64,000 nucleotides of DNA, taken from the NCBI GenBank assembly GCA_947247005.1, contig OX365955.1, forward strand, positions 14,179,322 through 14,243,321, given 5' to 3'. Below are positions 19,601 through 28,848 of the stretch, in pieces; positions within the stretch are counted from its first letter, which is position 1; each line of letters begins with the position of its first letter. This stretch comes from Spisula solida. Taxonomy: Eukaryota > Mollusca > Bivalvia > Venerida > Mactridae. The translations under genes and the position numbers were made by a program. The notes beneath the pieces were generated by a model. The model was given only the letters and a program-made list of their open reading frames with translations. It did not search any database and was not told where the DNA came from.

Positions 19601-22050
19601 CAATCGCTTTCCGTCGGATTATTATTGACAGGTGTCTGACAGGGGCAGACATAAAATCAATTAAGAGACAGATATGAGATACAAAGAATCCGGGTGCCTT
19701 ACCCTAGCTCGTTTCGAATAGATTCCTTGGTTATTTAACGTGCTTGGTGTACAGTAACAATACACGCGAGACTACCTCTGGGTTTCCAACCAGTTTGTCT
19801 CTAGTTGGTTGGAAACACTGAAAAGCATTTCAGAAATGACCAAGTGCCTCGGCCGAGATTCAAACCAGGGACCTCTCGATCAGTAGTCAAGTGCGTTACC
19901 ACTCGACCACTGTGCCACCCGATTACACAGTAGCTTCACACAATATAATGTAATCCTCGACTTTCTGGAGATAAGATAATATTCATCTACAGTGTTCACC
20001 TTCAATGTAACAGTTTTAAGACAGGTCAAACAAACACCACTATACATATCGACTTTAGCATGTTTACAATATGACTGAGTGTATACAATACATATTTATG
20101 CAAAACAAGCTGCTTCATTTTGTTTGAAAAAATAGGGCCATGATAATTGTGGGGCCATGATGGCCAAACAGTTAATGTCGCACACTGTATAATAGGTGAC
20201 TATTGGTGACACTAACCTGTATGTCGCACACTGTATAATAGATGACTATTGGTGATACTTACCTGTATGTCGCACACTGTATAATAGATGACTATTGGTG
20301 ATACTTACCTGTATGTCGCACACTGTATAATAGATGACTATTGGTGATACTTACCTGTATGTCGCACACTGTATAATAGATGACTATTGGTGATACTTAC
20401 CTGTATGTCGCACACTGTATAATAGATGACTATTGGTGATACTAACCTGTATGTTTACTGAATACAACATCTGCCATATCCTTCACGTCTATCATCTGTC
20501 CACCAGCCGCACCTTCCATATCCTCATCACTGTCAGCTTCCTCATCCAGTCCAACATCACCCAGAGCATCAACCATAACTACAAGATAATTACATAAACA
20601 TCACTCAAAGCATCAACCATTACTACAAGATAATTACATAAACAACCAGAGCATCAACCATTTCTACAAGATGATTACATAAACATCACCCAGAGCATCA
20701 ACCATTACTACAAGATGATTACATTAACATCACCCATAGCATCAACCATTACTACAAGATAATTACATAAACAACCAGAGCATCAACCATTACTACAAAA
20801 TGATTACATAAACATCACCCAACGCATCAACCATTACTACAAGATAATTACATAAACATCACCTAGCATCAACCATTACTACAAAATGATTACATAAACA
20901 TCACCCAGAGCATCAACCATTACTACAAGATAATAATTACATAAATATCACCAAGAGCATCAACCATTACTACAAGATAATTAGATAAAAATTAATACTA
21001 TATTTATACAGTACAACCTCAATACAGGAAGACCAACTTCTTTTCATTGGTGAGAGGGTTGGGTTTCGTAATGAGACAGAAAGCAAAATCGATAATCAAA
21101 ATTAATCAGACAGGCGATTTCGATCAATCATCGATTATATAATAATTGGCCCCTTATATATGTTTCATTTGTCCTACAAACAAGGCATATTTTAGGCAAA
21201 AATAGTATACTCCATCATCGTTTGAACCCTATGAGTGGGGTAAAGCTTTTAATTATGGATCAACAGGTCCCTGGTTTGATTCTCAGCCAAGAAACTAGGT
21301 CCTTTCTTCAGCGTTTTTGAGTGTTTCCCTACCAACTAGAGTTGAACTGGTTGGTAACCCAGAGGAATAAGTCTTGTTTGTATTTAAGCTGTACAACACT
21401 CACAGACAGGAGTCTTATCTTTGAAAGAGCGTATCTTACATTGATTCCTTGTATCACACAACCATCACTTCCCTCAAAGTTAAAGATCATTGGCCTATCT
21501 GGCAGGAAAAACAAGAATGATCACCCCCTTACGACTGTCTCAGTCCAATTATAAAATGCAAACAAAACATGACTACCTTTGAATATTACCTAAAGTTTGG
21601 GTGGCACCTAAGAACAATGTCCAATATATAAGGCAAAAAGCCCTGCATAATTATGGCCATGCATAATTAATTTAAATACTCAAAAGTGTATGTTGAACAC
21701 CAACCACTGAACAGTGATCAACACATCAAAACAAACTAGTTGCCATGGGTTAATAACATCAAACAAGAAGCATCATGAATGCTGTACTGTTAACCTAATT
21801 ATTAAAAAAGCAGTCGTGTGCAAGAAAGAGTAAATAACATAAGATGTCAATACGTGTAGCGGAAACTATTGGCAAATTGGTTCATATCCGAAATGTCATT
21901 ATCGTCCGGAAACTGTCCTAGTTTGATAAGTAAGAATATTTAAGTAGTATCGATACCTCCATTATCGTCAACCTCAATTATTTCTAAAACATCATCTGGT
22001 GAGATCACATCTTCAACATCATCAATATTTTCACTTTCTTGGCCCGACAT
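7548..22050 (-). CDS. AAMP: AAMP, angio-associated migratory cell protein homologue (WD40), 11 exons
   Basis: AAMP is a conserved eukaryotic WD40 scaffold protein of cytosol and cell periphery, linked in vertebrates to cell migration and ribosome-associated functions. I joined 11 GT-AG exons by hand: 21957-22050, 20447-20578, 18584-18703, 17798-17937, 16784-16928, 14588-14671, 14008-14123, 13421-13494, 12743-12833, 9730-9884 and 7548-7623. The total is 1227 nt, 408 residues plus TGA, with every phase matching. The human protein is about 434 residues. An acidic N-terminus (about residues 1-70) precedes a WD40 propeller; strand-d signatures include [33 protein letters not shown] and VRLWN, and GHKDSVTC and [11 protein letters not shown] match the vertebrate protein. 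The chosen ATG (22050) is the first in exon 1 and leads directly into the acidic stretch. Introns are full of repeats. No frameshift is seen, so the gene looks intact. No confident poly(A) signal was assigned. Confidence 0.95.
7709..8413. mobile_element. Non-autonomous TIR element filled with CGAGACACGAGAATT repeats
   Basis: Inverted ends of about 70 bp (CCTGTTAGTGCCATTTTAAA and CCTCCAAGGGCGAGACACGA) bound a 705-bp segment inside AAMP intron 10. The interior is an irregular array of CGAGACACGAGAATT and its complement AATTCTCGTGTCTCG. No ORF of note. A 2-bp AT flank on both sides is the only possible target duplication. Confidence 0.75.
8598..8722. repeat. Hairpin repeat in AAMP intron 10
   Basis: The arms GCCTGCCAGCGTGACATTGA and its near-complement ATCAATGTCACGCAGGCAGG enclose a ~50-bp spacer containing two GAGGGC..AGAATGTC-type sub-repeats. 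The right arm has an extra AGGC unit. Confidence 0.75.
9205..9713 (+). mobile_element. Related non-coding element ending in the same hairpin
   Basis: It begins near CAAGAGCAACAAGAGTTCTG and ends with GACGGACTGACAACGG-like sequence, GAGTGATCACAA and the hairpin around CACCTTGTCACATTGTCAC...GTGACAGGTGAG. It shares the 3' end of the 145-bp elements but has a different core. Confidence 0.6.
9730..9884 (-). CDS. AAMP: AAMP exon 10
   Basis: The 155-nt exon encodes [20 protein letters not shown], then [10 protein letters not shown] and [12 protein letters not shown], the penultimate blade. The acceptor is TTTTCAG and the donor TCAAA|GTAAGT (phase 2). Confidence 0.94.
10380..11145 (+). mobile_element. 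Third ~145-bp tandem-core element, in AAMP intron 9
   Basis: It starts with ACAAGAGGGCCCAAAGGGCC, continues with a ~144-bp tandem core (CCAATATCGAACTTGACC at about 10565, 10710 and 10998), and ends in GGACGGACGGACGACGG and GTGATCACAAAA. The terminal hairpin is missing, so the 3' end is truncated. Confidence 0.8.
11155..12240 (+). repeat. ~160-bp and ~180-bp tandem arrays in AAMP intron 9
   Basis: Four ~160-bp units span 11155-11790 (CATAAACATTGTCAC or a variant at about 11232, 11393, 11553 and 11716; GGCCTAGGC..TTTGGCCTATAATC). Two ~180-bp units follow to about 12200 (GGTTGGGGT, CAAAGTAT and AACCTGTACC landmarks). They look like cores of two further tandem-core elements. No coding potential is seen. 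Confidence 0.75.
12620..12755 (-). repeat. Duplication of the AAMP exon 9 donor region
   Basis: Two ~65-75 bp copies, one overlapping the exon 9/intron 9 junction and one inside the intron, share TGTTCATGG, TGTAAGTT and the downstream CTTGTATGAGCC(A/G)CACCTGTGG. The intronic copy carries a second possible donor with about ten bases of exon tail. Confidence 0.85.
12743..12833 (-). CDS. AAMP: AAMP exon 9
   Basis: The 91-nt exon encodes [20 protein letters not shown] and CRHRCVHG, aligning with the DGTLAIYDLATQT region of human AAMP. The donor is taken as CATGGT|GTAAGT because only this choice restores phase 0 into exon 10. The donor region is duplicated about 70 bp downstream in the intron. 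Confidence 0.88.
13130..13380 (-). mobile_element. tRNA-derived SINE (family A), minus
   Basis: Read on the minus strand, it starts with a Pol III-like head (TGGCACAGTGG, B-box-like GGTTTGAATTG). It is followed by CACTTGGTCATTTCTGAAA and a body shared with the copy at 19675-19925. Confidence 0.75.
13421..13494 (-). CDS. AAMP: AAMP exon 8
   Basis: The short 74-nt exon encodes VLTTFDC...[12 protein letters not shown], matching the linker and strand before the fifth/sixth blade of AAMP. The acceptor is TTTCAG and the donor CCGAC|GTAAGT (phase 2). Confidence 0.85.
13538..13862 (-). repeat. 75-bp minisatellite in AAMP intron 7
   Basis: Four near-identical 75-bp units contain GTCAAGAATGACATAATAAT and AAAGGTCACATAAAGCAGGG. 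Because 75 is a multiple of three, the minus strand stays open as a 25-residue repeat ([20 protein letters not shown]), but there is no sign that it is translated. Confidence 0.9.
14008..14123 (-). CDS. AAMP: AAMP exon 7
   Basis: The 116-nt exon encodes [20 protein letters not shown] and then [11 protein letters not shown]. The acceptor is GTTTCCCAG and the donor AAG|GTGAGT, leaving phase 0. Confidence 0.92.
14588..14671 (-). CDS. AAMP: AAMP exon 6
   Basis: The 84-nt exon encodes [20 protein letters not shown], matching the fourth blade of AAMP. The acceptor is GTTTTACAG and the donor TCAG|GTATGT, phase 1 to phase 1. Confidence 0.92.
14905..15757 (+). mobile_element. Non-autonomous repeat (ACTGCGTTCAATAAACGC family)
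   Basis: It starts CAAGACTGCGTTCAATAAAC and ends with TATGCCTCCCGATCTATCGA followed by ATATGGGGGCATAAAAA, a hairpin end. Internal blocks are duplicated (TTTGGCCCTTCAATAAGT three times). It lies in AAMP intron 5. Confidence 0.75.
16784..16928 (-). CDS. AAMP: AAMP exon 5
   Basis: The 145-nt exon begins [15 protein letters not shown], continues [13 protein letters not shown] and ends in CGVILADG at donor G|GTCAGT. The acceptor is ATTTCAG. Confidence 0.94.
17071..17243. mobile_element. Short mariner/pogo-like MITE with TA target duplication
   Basis: The 173-bp element begins CAGTCAGAACTCGATACAAC and ends in the inverted GTTTTATCGAGTCCTGACTG, flanked by TA at 17069-17070 and 17244-17245. The CAGT-start ends and TA duplication fit the Tc1/mariner/pogo superfamily. 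Confidence 0.8.
17246..17396. repeat. ~40-bp tandem repeat next to the MITE
   Basis: Four units of TCAGCAAGAGCTTA followed by AAAGCTGGATATTCC. AAGAGCTT and AAGCT make each unit partly palindromic. It lies in AAMP intron 4. Confidence 0.85.
17798..17937 (-). CDS. AAMP: AAMP exon 4
   Basis: The 140-nt exon encodes the second blade: [20 protein letters not shown], then [10 protein letters not shown] and FECSDAE. The acceptor is TGTTTCAG and the donor GAG|GTGGGT, leaving phase 0. It is the exon closest to vertebrate AAMP. Confidence 0.94.
18584..18703 (-). CDS. AAMP: AAMP exon 3
   Basis: The 120-nt exon encodes the first WD40 blade, including [18 protein letters not shown] and ending FECT. The acceptor is TTCTTGCAG and the donor ACTG|GTCAGT, phase 1 to phase 1. 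Confidence 0.92.
18754..19401 (+). mobile_element. Second copy of the ACTGCGTTCAATAAACGC repeat
   Basis: It has the same start (CAAGACTGCGTTCAATAAAC) and hairpin end (TATGCCTCCCCATCTATCGA then TAGGGGGGCATAAAAA) as 14905-15757, in the same orientation. It lies in AAMP intron 2. Confidence 0.78.
19675..19925 (-). mobile_element. tRNA-derived SINE (family A), minus
   Basis: The head reads GGTGGCACAGTGGTCGAGTG, with B box GGTTTGAATCT. The body shares CACTTGGTCATTTCTGAAA and the ACCAAGGAATCTATTCGAAA region with 13130-13380. It lies in AAMP intron 2. Confidence 0.78.
20171..20446 (-). repeat. 46-bp minisatellite made of AAMP exon 2 5' splice sites
   Basis: About six 46-bp units start immediately downstream of exon 2. 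Each repeats the last bases of the exon plus the donor: ACATACAG followed by GTAAGT or GTTAGT, then TATCACCAATAG. Five extra donor-like sequences therefore follow the real one, several with a better consensus (GTAAGT) than the real GTTAGT. Confidence 0.9.
20447..20578 (-). CDS. AAMP: AAMP exon 2
   Basis: The 132-nt exon keeps phase 1 on both sides. It encodes more acidic sequence ([12 protein letters not shown]) and the lead-in to the first blade (DVVFSKHT). The acceptor is CTTGTAG and the donor ACAG|GTTAGT. Both junctions are copied in tandem in the flanking introns (see the two splice-site minisatellites). Confidence 0.9.
20579..20990 (-). repeat. Minisatellite made of AAMP exon 2 3' splice sites
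   Basis: About nine or ten degenerate units of roughly 35-45 bp lie upstream (in transcript sense) of exon 2. Each copies the exon 2 acceptor and exon start: TTATCTTGTAG, then TAATGGTTGATGCTCTGGG. In the reading phase entering exon 2, a copy that read through would meet the TAG of the next acceptor. Confidence 0.88.
21235..21480 (+). mobile_element. tRNA-derived SINE (family A), plus, head-truncated
   Basis: It starts near CAACAGGTCCCTGGTTTGAT and continues with GTGTTTCCCTACCAACTAGA and TTGATTCCTTGTATC, the same order of blocks as the two minus-strand copies. It lies in AAMP intron 1. Confidence 0.6.
21957..22050 (-). CDS. AAMP: AAMP exon 1 (start codon)
   Basis: The ATG at 22050-22048 opens [15 protein letters not shown], an acidic tail like the start of vertebrate AAMP. 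The exon is 94 nt and ends with one base of a codon before a GTATC donor. Confidence 0.9.
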
Positions 22051-22240
22051 TGTGACGATTTGCTCGTATTTTCACGTGCGACAGGTAGACGGAAAGGCTA
22101 AATTCCGTTACGCACCGTACCTATTTCCGTACATCAAGGGAAATCACTCCATCAAAACTTCATTGCACAAAAGTCAAGGTCACAAACCACTAAATAAAAT
22201 TGTTCTTTAGCTCAATGTAAAGTGACAATGGTCAGCCCCA
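22051..22240 (-). promoter_or_regulatory. AAMP upstream region with E-box
   Basis: This is the sequence directly 5' of the AAMP start codon. It carries a palindromic CACGTG at 22073-22078, about 23 bases before the ATG, and is less AT-rich than its surroundings. I see no TATA box. A TATA-less housekeeping promoter is inferred; the transcription start is not visible. Confidence 0.35.
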
Positions 22241-22241
22241 A

Positions 22242-23015
22242 ATTATTATTATGGGCGTAGTCCTGAGCGTGTTCAACATTGGAGGGGGGGGGGCAAACAT
22301 TTGGGATGGGGGCGAATTTTTTTTTTTTGAGATATGGGGTCACATTAAGTGTTAATAGCTTATGGTGAATGTTTGTGTATGTAATCACTAAGGTAAAGTA
22401 TTTCTACTAAGCTGTTTGCTTGTCGAAATACCGGGTAAAAATTGTACCCTATCATAAACTAGTATTGTAAGTAGGGGGGTCCGGGGGCATGATCCCCCGG
22501 GATTTTTTTAAAACAATGGATCAGTCTGATGCATTCTGAGATAATTATTTGGTATTTTACAAGACTTGTTTTGTTACAAGATCAAGCAAAATAAAGTCCT
22601 TATTTTGTAAATATTTTTACTAATTATTGCTCAGATGCCCGAATTCTGAGAGTTAAGGGGTCTAGTAAGGAATAATTTAACATATAAATGACAATGTTTA
22701 AAAGCCATATATATAGGAGTTGGGGCAAACTTTATCTTATGATGTCTGTATAGTTCTTGTAGCTCTTTCAACAGGTACATGATAACATATTTCACAGATT
22801 GAAATCATTTTGCGAGCATGAAAATTCACATTTTATACTTTTAATTTTTTTAACCAAGAATAAGAGGCCAATTACCTTTTACAAGACTATTTTAGGCGGA
22901 GAATTAAGAATATGGTCTGAATTATTAGGGGGGGGGGGGGGGGCAAACGATATGTTGCCCCCCCCCCCTTGTCCTAACATTGGGGGGGTCCTGCCCCCCC
23001 TCCTCCTACGACCAT
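22242..23015. repeat. Non-coding repeat with long G and C homopolymers
   Basis: It runs from GGGCGTAGTCCTGAG to CCTCCTACGACCATG, which are weakly inverted. The runs G13 (about 22928-22943) then CAAAC...GTTG and C11 form a hairpin of homopolymers. The ORF at 22799-23017 only reads through these runs. Confidence 0.45.
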
Positions 23016-23352
23016 GATTATATCATGTTAAAGTCTATAGCTAGTTGACAAACCTATATCATTGAAAAGAAGTATATTTCAGCTACAAAATAAGACCTAA
23101 AAACAAGGGGTCATGTTAAGTTGAGTGCTACCTTCCCTGTCTGACTAAATGAGCCAGTCTCAAGGAAAACCTGCTATTTTGACAAAATATAGACTTTAAG
23201 ATTTTCCATAGTATTACAGGATAATGTTAAATAAGCAAATTGCAAAAGAAATTATGTTAATATCTTGATTTTTAAGGAAGTTACAGCTGTTTTTGTAGAG
23301 TCCCTATTCAGAGCTTTTTGTGTGACGTCGCAAACGTCATTCAAACGTTATC

Positions 23353-24643
23353 ATGGCCGTAACTAGGGGGGTGCGTCGGGTGCGAACGCACCCCCCTTTT
23401 TCGCCAAAGTAGCCTTTTTTGATGGTGAAATTTACAAACCTTGCAATTTTTTCGAGCTCGCTTCGCTTGCAAAATTACTTTTCAGTCAATATATTCAATC
23501 TTAGTACGGGTCTGTGGCATGCTGTTCAGATAAACAATGCATTTTTTTCTAGTTCGCTCCGCTCGCAAAATAAATAATATTATAATAAAACATTTAGAGA
23601 ACTGGTTTTTCTGGTTTGCTGCTAGGTTGAAGACTGCGTTTTCTTCTTTTAGCTGGCATTCTGTTCAGATCGAACAATGCATTTTTATAGATGAAATTTA
23701 TAAATTCCGATTTTTTTTCAAGCTCGCTTCACTCGCAAATTAACTTTTTCAATACTTTTGTCAATGTCTTCTATAGTTCAGAACTAGTCTGTGATAAATG
23801 CTGTTCAGGTAAGCAATGCATTTTTTCTTGCTCGCTTCGCTCAATAACTTTATCATCATGGCTGGTATGCTGCTAGCACAAAAAATTCTACATGGCATGC
23901 TATTCAGACCAAAAATGCATTTTTTTCTAGCTCGTTTCGCTCGCTCATTTTTTAAAAATTGAATAGTATAAAGTTGAGAAAGGGTTTGTGTGGTATACAT
24001 CAGTCAGCTGCATTGCATTTTTCTTCAAGCTCGTTTCGCTCGATGTTTATTAAATTTTTTACAGTGACTAGTATAAGGTAGAGAATTGGTTTGTGTCAGA
24101 AAAACAAAGCAATTTTCTTCTAATTTGATTCTCTCGCTTGTAATCGTTTAATAACATCAAGTAGAGAACGATTTTGTGTTTCATGCAGCTCAGAAAACAT
24201 TATTATACGCTCGCTCAATATTTAAACTTAATCTGTATAAAGTAACAAGTAAAGCACACAAAAAACACATGGAATTTCGTGGCCCATGCAGGTCAGATAA
24301 CTAATGTGTTTTTTCTCGCTCGCTTCGGAAATAGTGTCATTTGAAGAACGAGTTTGTATGCATATCAGATAAACTATGCAGTTTTTCTAGCACACTTCGC
24401 TCGCACAATAACAGTTTACTGCCTGTGCATTGTGTCAATAGAAGAACGAGTTTGTGTGGTATAGAAGGCATCTCAGATAAACAGAACATTTTTCTCAATG
24501 AATGTACTGTGTAATTAGCCACAACCTCCGTCTGCAGGAGGGGCAGATCTACACACCCCTCCTTTTCTCAACAATCCCGTCACTTCTTCAAGACCCGATT
24601 TCGCACCCACTCTTGAAAAATCCTAGTGAGTTACGGCCATGGT
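23353..24643. mobile_element. Non-autonomous TIR element with CTCGCTTCGCTCG units
   Basis: It begins CATGGCCGTAACTAG and ends AGTTACGGCCATG, flanked by GTTAT on both sides (5-bp duplication). Inside are eight or more degenerate ~100-150 bp units containing GCATTTTTT(C)TAGCTCGCTTCGCTCGC. No coding sequence. Confidence 0.65.
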
Positions 24644-24649
24644 TATTCG

Positions 24650-25764
24650 ACGTAACTGAAATAAGTATTGCATTATTACACCATTTGATCAATTCTTGAC
24701 ATAAACTGTTCAAAATAGTACCAAATTCTATAATTATGTTTCACTTTTCAAAATATATATCAAAATCGAAATTGTTTGCATTCAGAGATAGGCTACTTCG
24801 GTTTTAAACAACTAAATCCTCGTTTTCCTCAATCGGAGTACTTTTCTGAAATTGGTCACCATAGCAACGAAGTATGTGCTTTCGACATAATTCGTAGGAA
24901 AATTTAAAGCTAAGGTATAGTACTATATGTGTAAATTACTTAAAATAGAATCAATACATATGTATTTTTCCTTATTTTAGAGCTTTATCAAAATCTTGTC
25001 ACATATAGTAATTACATTATGTCATTATAGCAGGTTTTCCTGGAGACTAGCTTTTTTAATATAAGAAAGAGTTTGTTCGTCAAAGGCGGTAGACAATTTT
25101 TACAGACGCGCGAACCGTCCCATGTGGGTTTTACCACACTCTACTTTATGTGCCAAAATCTCAAAATATTCAAGATGAAACACATTCACACATTCAACTA
25201 CATGTATATGTAACCGGGTGTATTTGCGCATTAAGTTCTGACTAAATAAGAAAGGTACCTCCGTGGTAACTTTGTGAAAAGATAATTGGATTACCTCCCT
25301 GGGACCATTGATTTATTGTTGTATTCAGTCAGGCATTGGTTTCCCACCTTGCTCACACTTTTAATCTGCTAATTGGTCAGGTAACTTCTTTTTGCAAAAT
25401 AGTTTTCAGAGAACACCAATATTCTGTATTGACAAGATGTGCTGTGGAGAGCACTAAGAATACCTTTGTTTTATTAATAAAGACTTGATGGAGGAATAGT
25501 AACCATCATTGAGAGAGAGAGACTGGCCCGATGAGGTTGAGAGAGTCAACAATAATTGCTCTAGGAGGCTGATCCACAATTGGGCTTGGTCTTTAACCAT
25601 TGTATATTGGTTGAACCGGAACCTCAATGTTGACTTGTTTATTCGTGGGTCTTGAACCTAAACATATAGTCTATATAGTGGTACCACCACAGTCAATATG
25701 AACCGGTACATGTCACACTATTACATTACAATATTTTAAAGAGGCATAGCTTGGTCCATGTTTA
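24650..25764. other. Unique AT-rich intergenic sequence
   Basis: No exon, RNA gene or repeat family is recognised here. Confidence 0.4.
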
Positions 25765-26009
25765 CAACAATAGAGGACCTTGGCATATAGCTTTTCTGTC
25801 ATCAAAACACGACCATATGAAAGAAAAAACAAGCCGACTCAGCCAGTTTGCAAACTAAGTTGGACTTCAAGTTAATGAAAAAAGACACAAGAAATTCGTC
25901 TTAACACAACATCTGATGCCAGACTAGTTGCTGACAACATAGATATTGAAAAGGTAGAACATTTCCCGTACATTGACTCAGTTTTTAGCACTGCAGACCC
26001 TACACACAA
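25765..26009 (+). pseudogene. RTE-type LINE ORF, 5' fragment of an interrupted copy
   Basis: Plus-strand reading gives AFLSSKHDHMKEKTSRLSQF, VGLQVNEKKTQEIRLN and DIEKVEHFPYIDSVFSTADP, matching the segment just after the FADD catalytic box of RTE-clade reverse transcriptases. It carries one in-frame stop (after QFAN) and uncertain frame at its start, so it is dead. The homology stops at PTH where the TAGTCCGGCAG inverted repeat begins. It resumes at 38624 with KDINNRLAKA, so the two halves are one LINE copy split by an insertion. Confidence 0.82.
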
Positions 26010-26139
26010 TAGTCCGGCAGAACTTGCAATGGACCGTGCAATGTCTTCTATACAAAATGTTTTTTCATTTTCTTGTTCTCCTGACAATACATTGTACCAT
26101 AACATAATCTGGATGATGCCACTTTGTCATCATTGAGCA

Positions 26140-26830
26140 ATTCTCACAATGAGGCCCCGAAGGGGTACATGAATTTTCATGAATTAAGCTGTACTATTAC
26201 ATGATCGTTTAGTCGAACGTAAAGCAAGACACCTTAAATATTATTTATATAGCGTAAAATAATGCGTTGCGTATACAACAATTGTAATATTAAAATGTAG
26301 ACATAAGGCCCTGCTGGTGGTTTACGTCATATATGAGGCCCGTTTTTACACAAACATATGAATTAAATCAGTAAATGATACATGGTACCATGTTTATCAT
26401 TATATTGATACTTAACTTTGAATTCAGTGTCACTGGCAATCATAAACAGCCTACATTGCATAGCTAAATATGTTATTTCCTTAAATTGAGGCCCTATTAA
26501 ATGTTGAATAATGAGTGAAATTCTCCAAAATTGATGTCAAGAAATGTTTTATTCTCTTATACTTTAAGGAATGCAATATTAATCGTAACTTATATTGTTA
26601 TGACCATTTGATCTAAATATTCGTGTGGCACATGTTGAAAAAGTAAAATATGGCAATGAGGCCCTGCATACATGTTAAACTAGACATAAGACAATAATGG
26701 TAAATAGTCCATGTTCAATTAACCATTTCAACATATCAAACATTAGATTTTACTGATTAATTAAATTATAGTATTGTTAAGTGTACATAACTTAATAATA
26801 TATAGAAATGGAATAATCAACTGAGGCCCG
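26140..26830 (+). repeat. Left subterminal GAGGCCC motif array
   Basis: GAGGCCC-type motifs, mostly (A)TGAGGCCC, lie at about 26151, 26334, 26485, 26656 and 26822, with a variant (ATAAGGCCC) at 26305. Spacing is about 150-180 bp. The mirror-image motif GGGCCTC occurs near the right end at about 36191, 36350, 36377 and 38472. Confidence 0.7.
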
Positions 26831-27234
26831 GATTGGTTCGATCGACTCCGGGTTTCTGTTTTATCATAGCACTTATGGATATCTTAAACTTACGCTCAAA
26901 TTTAAATTCCTTATAATGATTTTACAACTACAATTAGGGGAAGATTTGGTTTGTAGAAGTTCATTAACGAATAATCGCCGATAGTTCATTTAAACACACT
27001 GTGTCAGTGATAATATACCCTACCCGGTATGTAATCCTTACCACAACAGAGTACAACCATTCTATGCCTAATTGGTCATCACTGCTATAAACTAAAGACA
27101 TAGTAAGCCATATTGGGTTAAACACGACCACGAAGTACAGCCACTGCAGGCCATATGAGGAACTCATTATATCAGAGTGCAACCACACACGGCCCCATTG
27201 TGTACTCTCTAGTCACTACCGTCGTTCACTATAA

Positions 27235-27660
27235 GTGAATATGGATACCAGAGTATATAGTGTCCTTTCCATGCGAAACACGTTCAAAGGCGCTTTACAT
27301 AGTGTTGCAGCCATAAGGGCGCATGTGCATCCTCTACCAGTGCAGATACAGCATCAGGGACAGACCGAGATAAAGCCCCACGGAAGGGAGAGAGAGACAT
27401 ACAGGCAGGTTCAGCGCTGCAGGAGTGCATCTAGCTCTTTTTTTCGATTAGACAACCCGGTTCAATGTGCCCAGTGTATAGCACCGATACACAGCTTTCA
27501 GGATGACCTTATCCAGATAGTTTACTGTCCATTCCGTCATATTTAGCGGGAAATACTACGGATATAATTTTAGAAATGTCCAGTTCCCATGCCGGGAATT
27601 AAACCAGCGACCTCTGTATTGATAGCCCAGTGCATTACCATTGAGTTATCGCCGCCATAT
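27235..27660 (-). mobile_element. tRNA-headed SINE with LINE-like tail, inside the large element
   Basis: On the minus strand it starts GGCGGCGATAACTCAATGGT with B-box-like GGTTTAATTCCCGG. It runs through a ~250-bp body and ends with TGTAAAGCGCCTTTGAACGT. That tail matches the 3' end of the decayed LINE at 59080-59160. The 103-codon ORF on the plus strand is incidental. Confidence 0.7.
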
Positions 27661-28848
27661 ACTTGAGGCTCTACTGGGTAGATTGTCATCTAATGTCCTC
27701 TATCAGCGAGTAATGCCATGTCAGCCATATTTATGGCGAACTCACCATCCTACCAAGTAAATCTATTCAAATCCCATACGATACATCACATATTCAGTCA
27801 AAAGTCCATTTCCAATTAAAACCGAGCACTACTGAGTGTAATATTGTATTGTAAACTGCCACACAAGTATCATTAATTAATAGGTGATGCTACTGTTGAG
27901 TACTGCCTTCCCTGTCGGGTTTGTTATTGGTTTTTGGGGTCCCAACATAACATTGAATGGGTGTGTCGGTCAGTGTTTAGTACTTAAATGTCCCATGCAT
28001 CTGTAGCGATATGTATAGCCAGGAATGTACGCAGCCGGTAGTGGCAATTCCCTTTATATATGAGGTTTTGACTGAACTAACGGTGGATACTTTATTGTAT
28101 AGCTTGACACTGTGTTGTGTACCCCATATCTATTCATGAATGGCTGCACTTAGCGGTGGTGAATTATCCATTGAAATGGAATTGCATTTCATACGAAAAG
28201 TCATACTTGGTTAAAATGGCGGTACTGTAAATGGCGATCAGAATGATGCTACGTAGTCGGTCGTCATGTGAACCTAATATAGCTTGGAAATAATTAACTG
28301 CAGGGGTGTTTTGTAGCTGATAAGAATTTCATACTTTGTTGTTTCTGATGAGTGCTGTCTTCCCTGTCCGATTAGTTTATCCTTTTTAAATACTATAAAG
28401 GTACTCGCATGGCAATAGTCGGTGATGAATAGGACCACATTCAGTACATAGAGACTGTACTGGTAAGAAGATACCAGCCACCGACATTGATGTCTCACAT
28501 TAACTTTATTCATCAAGCCGTAATTGAATTATTATTATATTTGTAAATGCTTGATAACAAGGAAATGGTTTGTTGAACTTGGTCTAAGGCTTCTTTTGTA
28601 GTTTAACTCACTATGAGAGACCCACGTCCTCGTACTATTTCGTAAATAATAATAGTTTAATTACTTTTTTTTATACATTTTAACATTTTAATTTACCCTT
28701 ATTAAGGATTCAATTTCATGAATTAAAATATTGATCCATGCAATTTAGTAATGCAATTCATGTTGCTTATACTTTTCTATGTCACTTACTTATAGGCCAG
28801 TTACGACACATAGACACTTCATTTGTGATTGTCAAATTACAAGTGTAA

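Noticed and set aside
22799..23017. 72-codon ORF with Gly and Pro runs
   Set aside because: It reads through G and C homopolymers of a non-coding repeat.
25872..26105. 77-codon minus-strand ORF
   Set aside because: It is antisense to the RTE fragment and to the left end of the large element; the plus-strand reading matches RTE reverse transcriptase.
27235..27546. 103-codon plus-strand ORF
   Set aside because: It is antisense to a tRNA-headed SINE; no homology or splice context.
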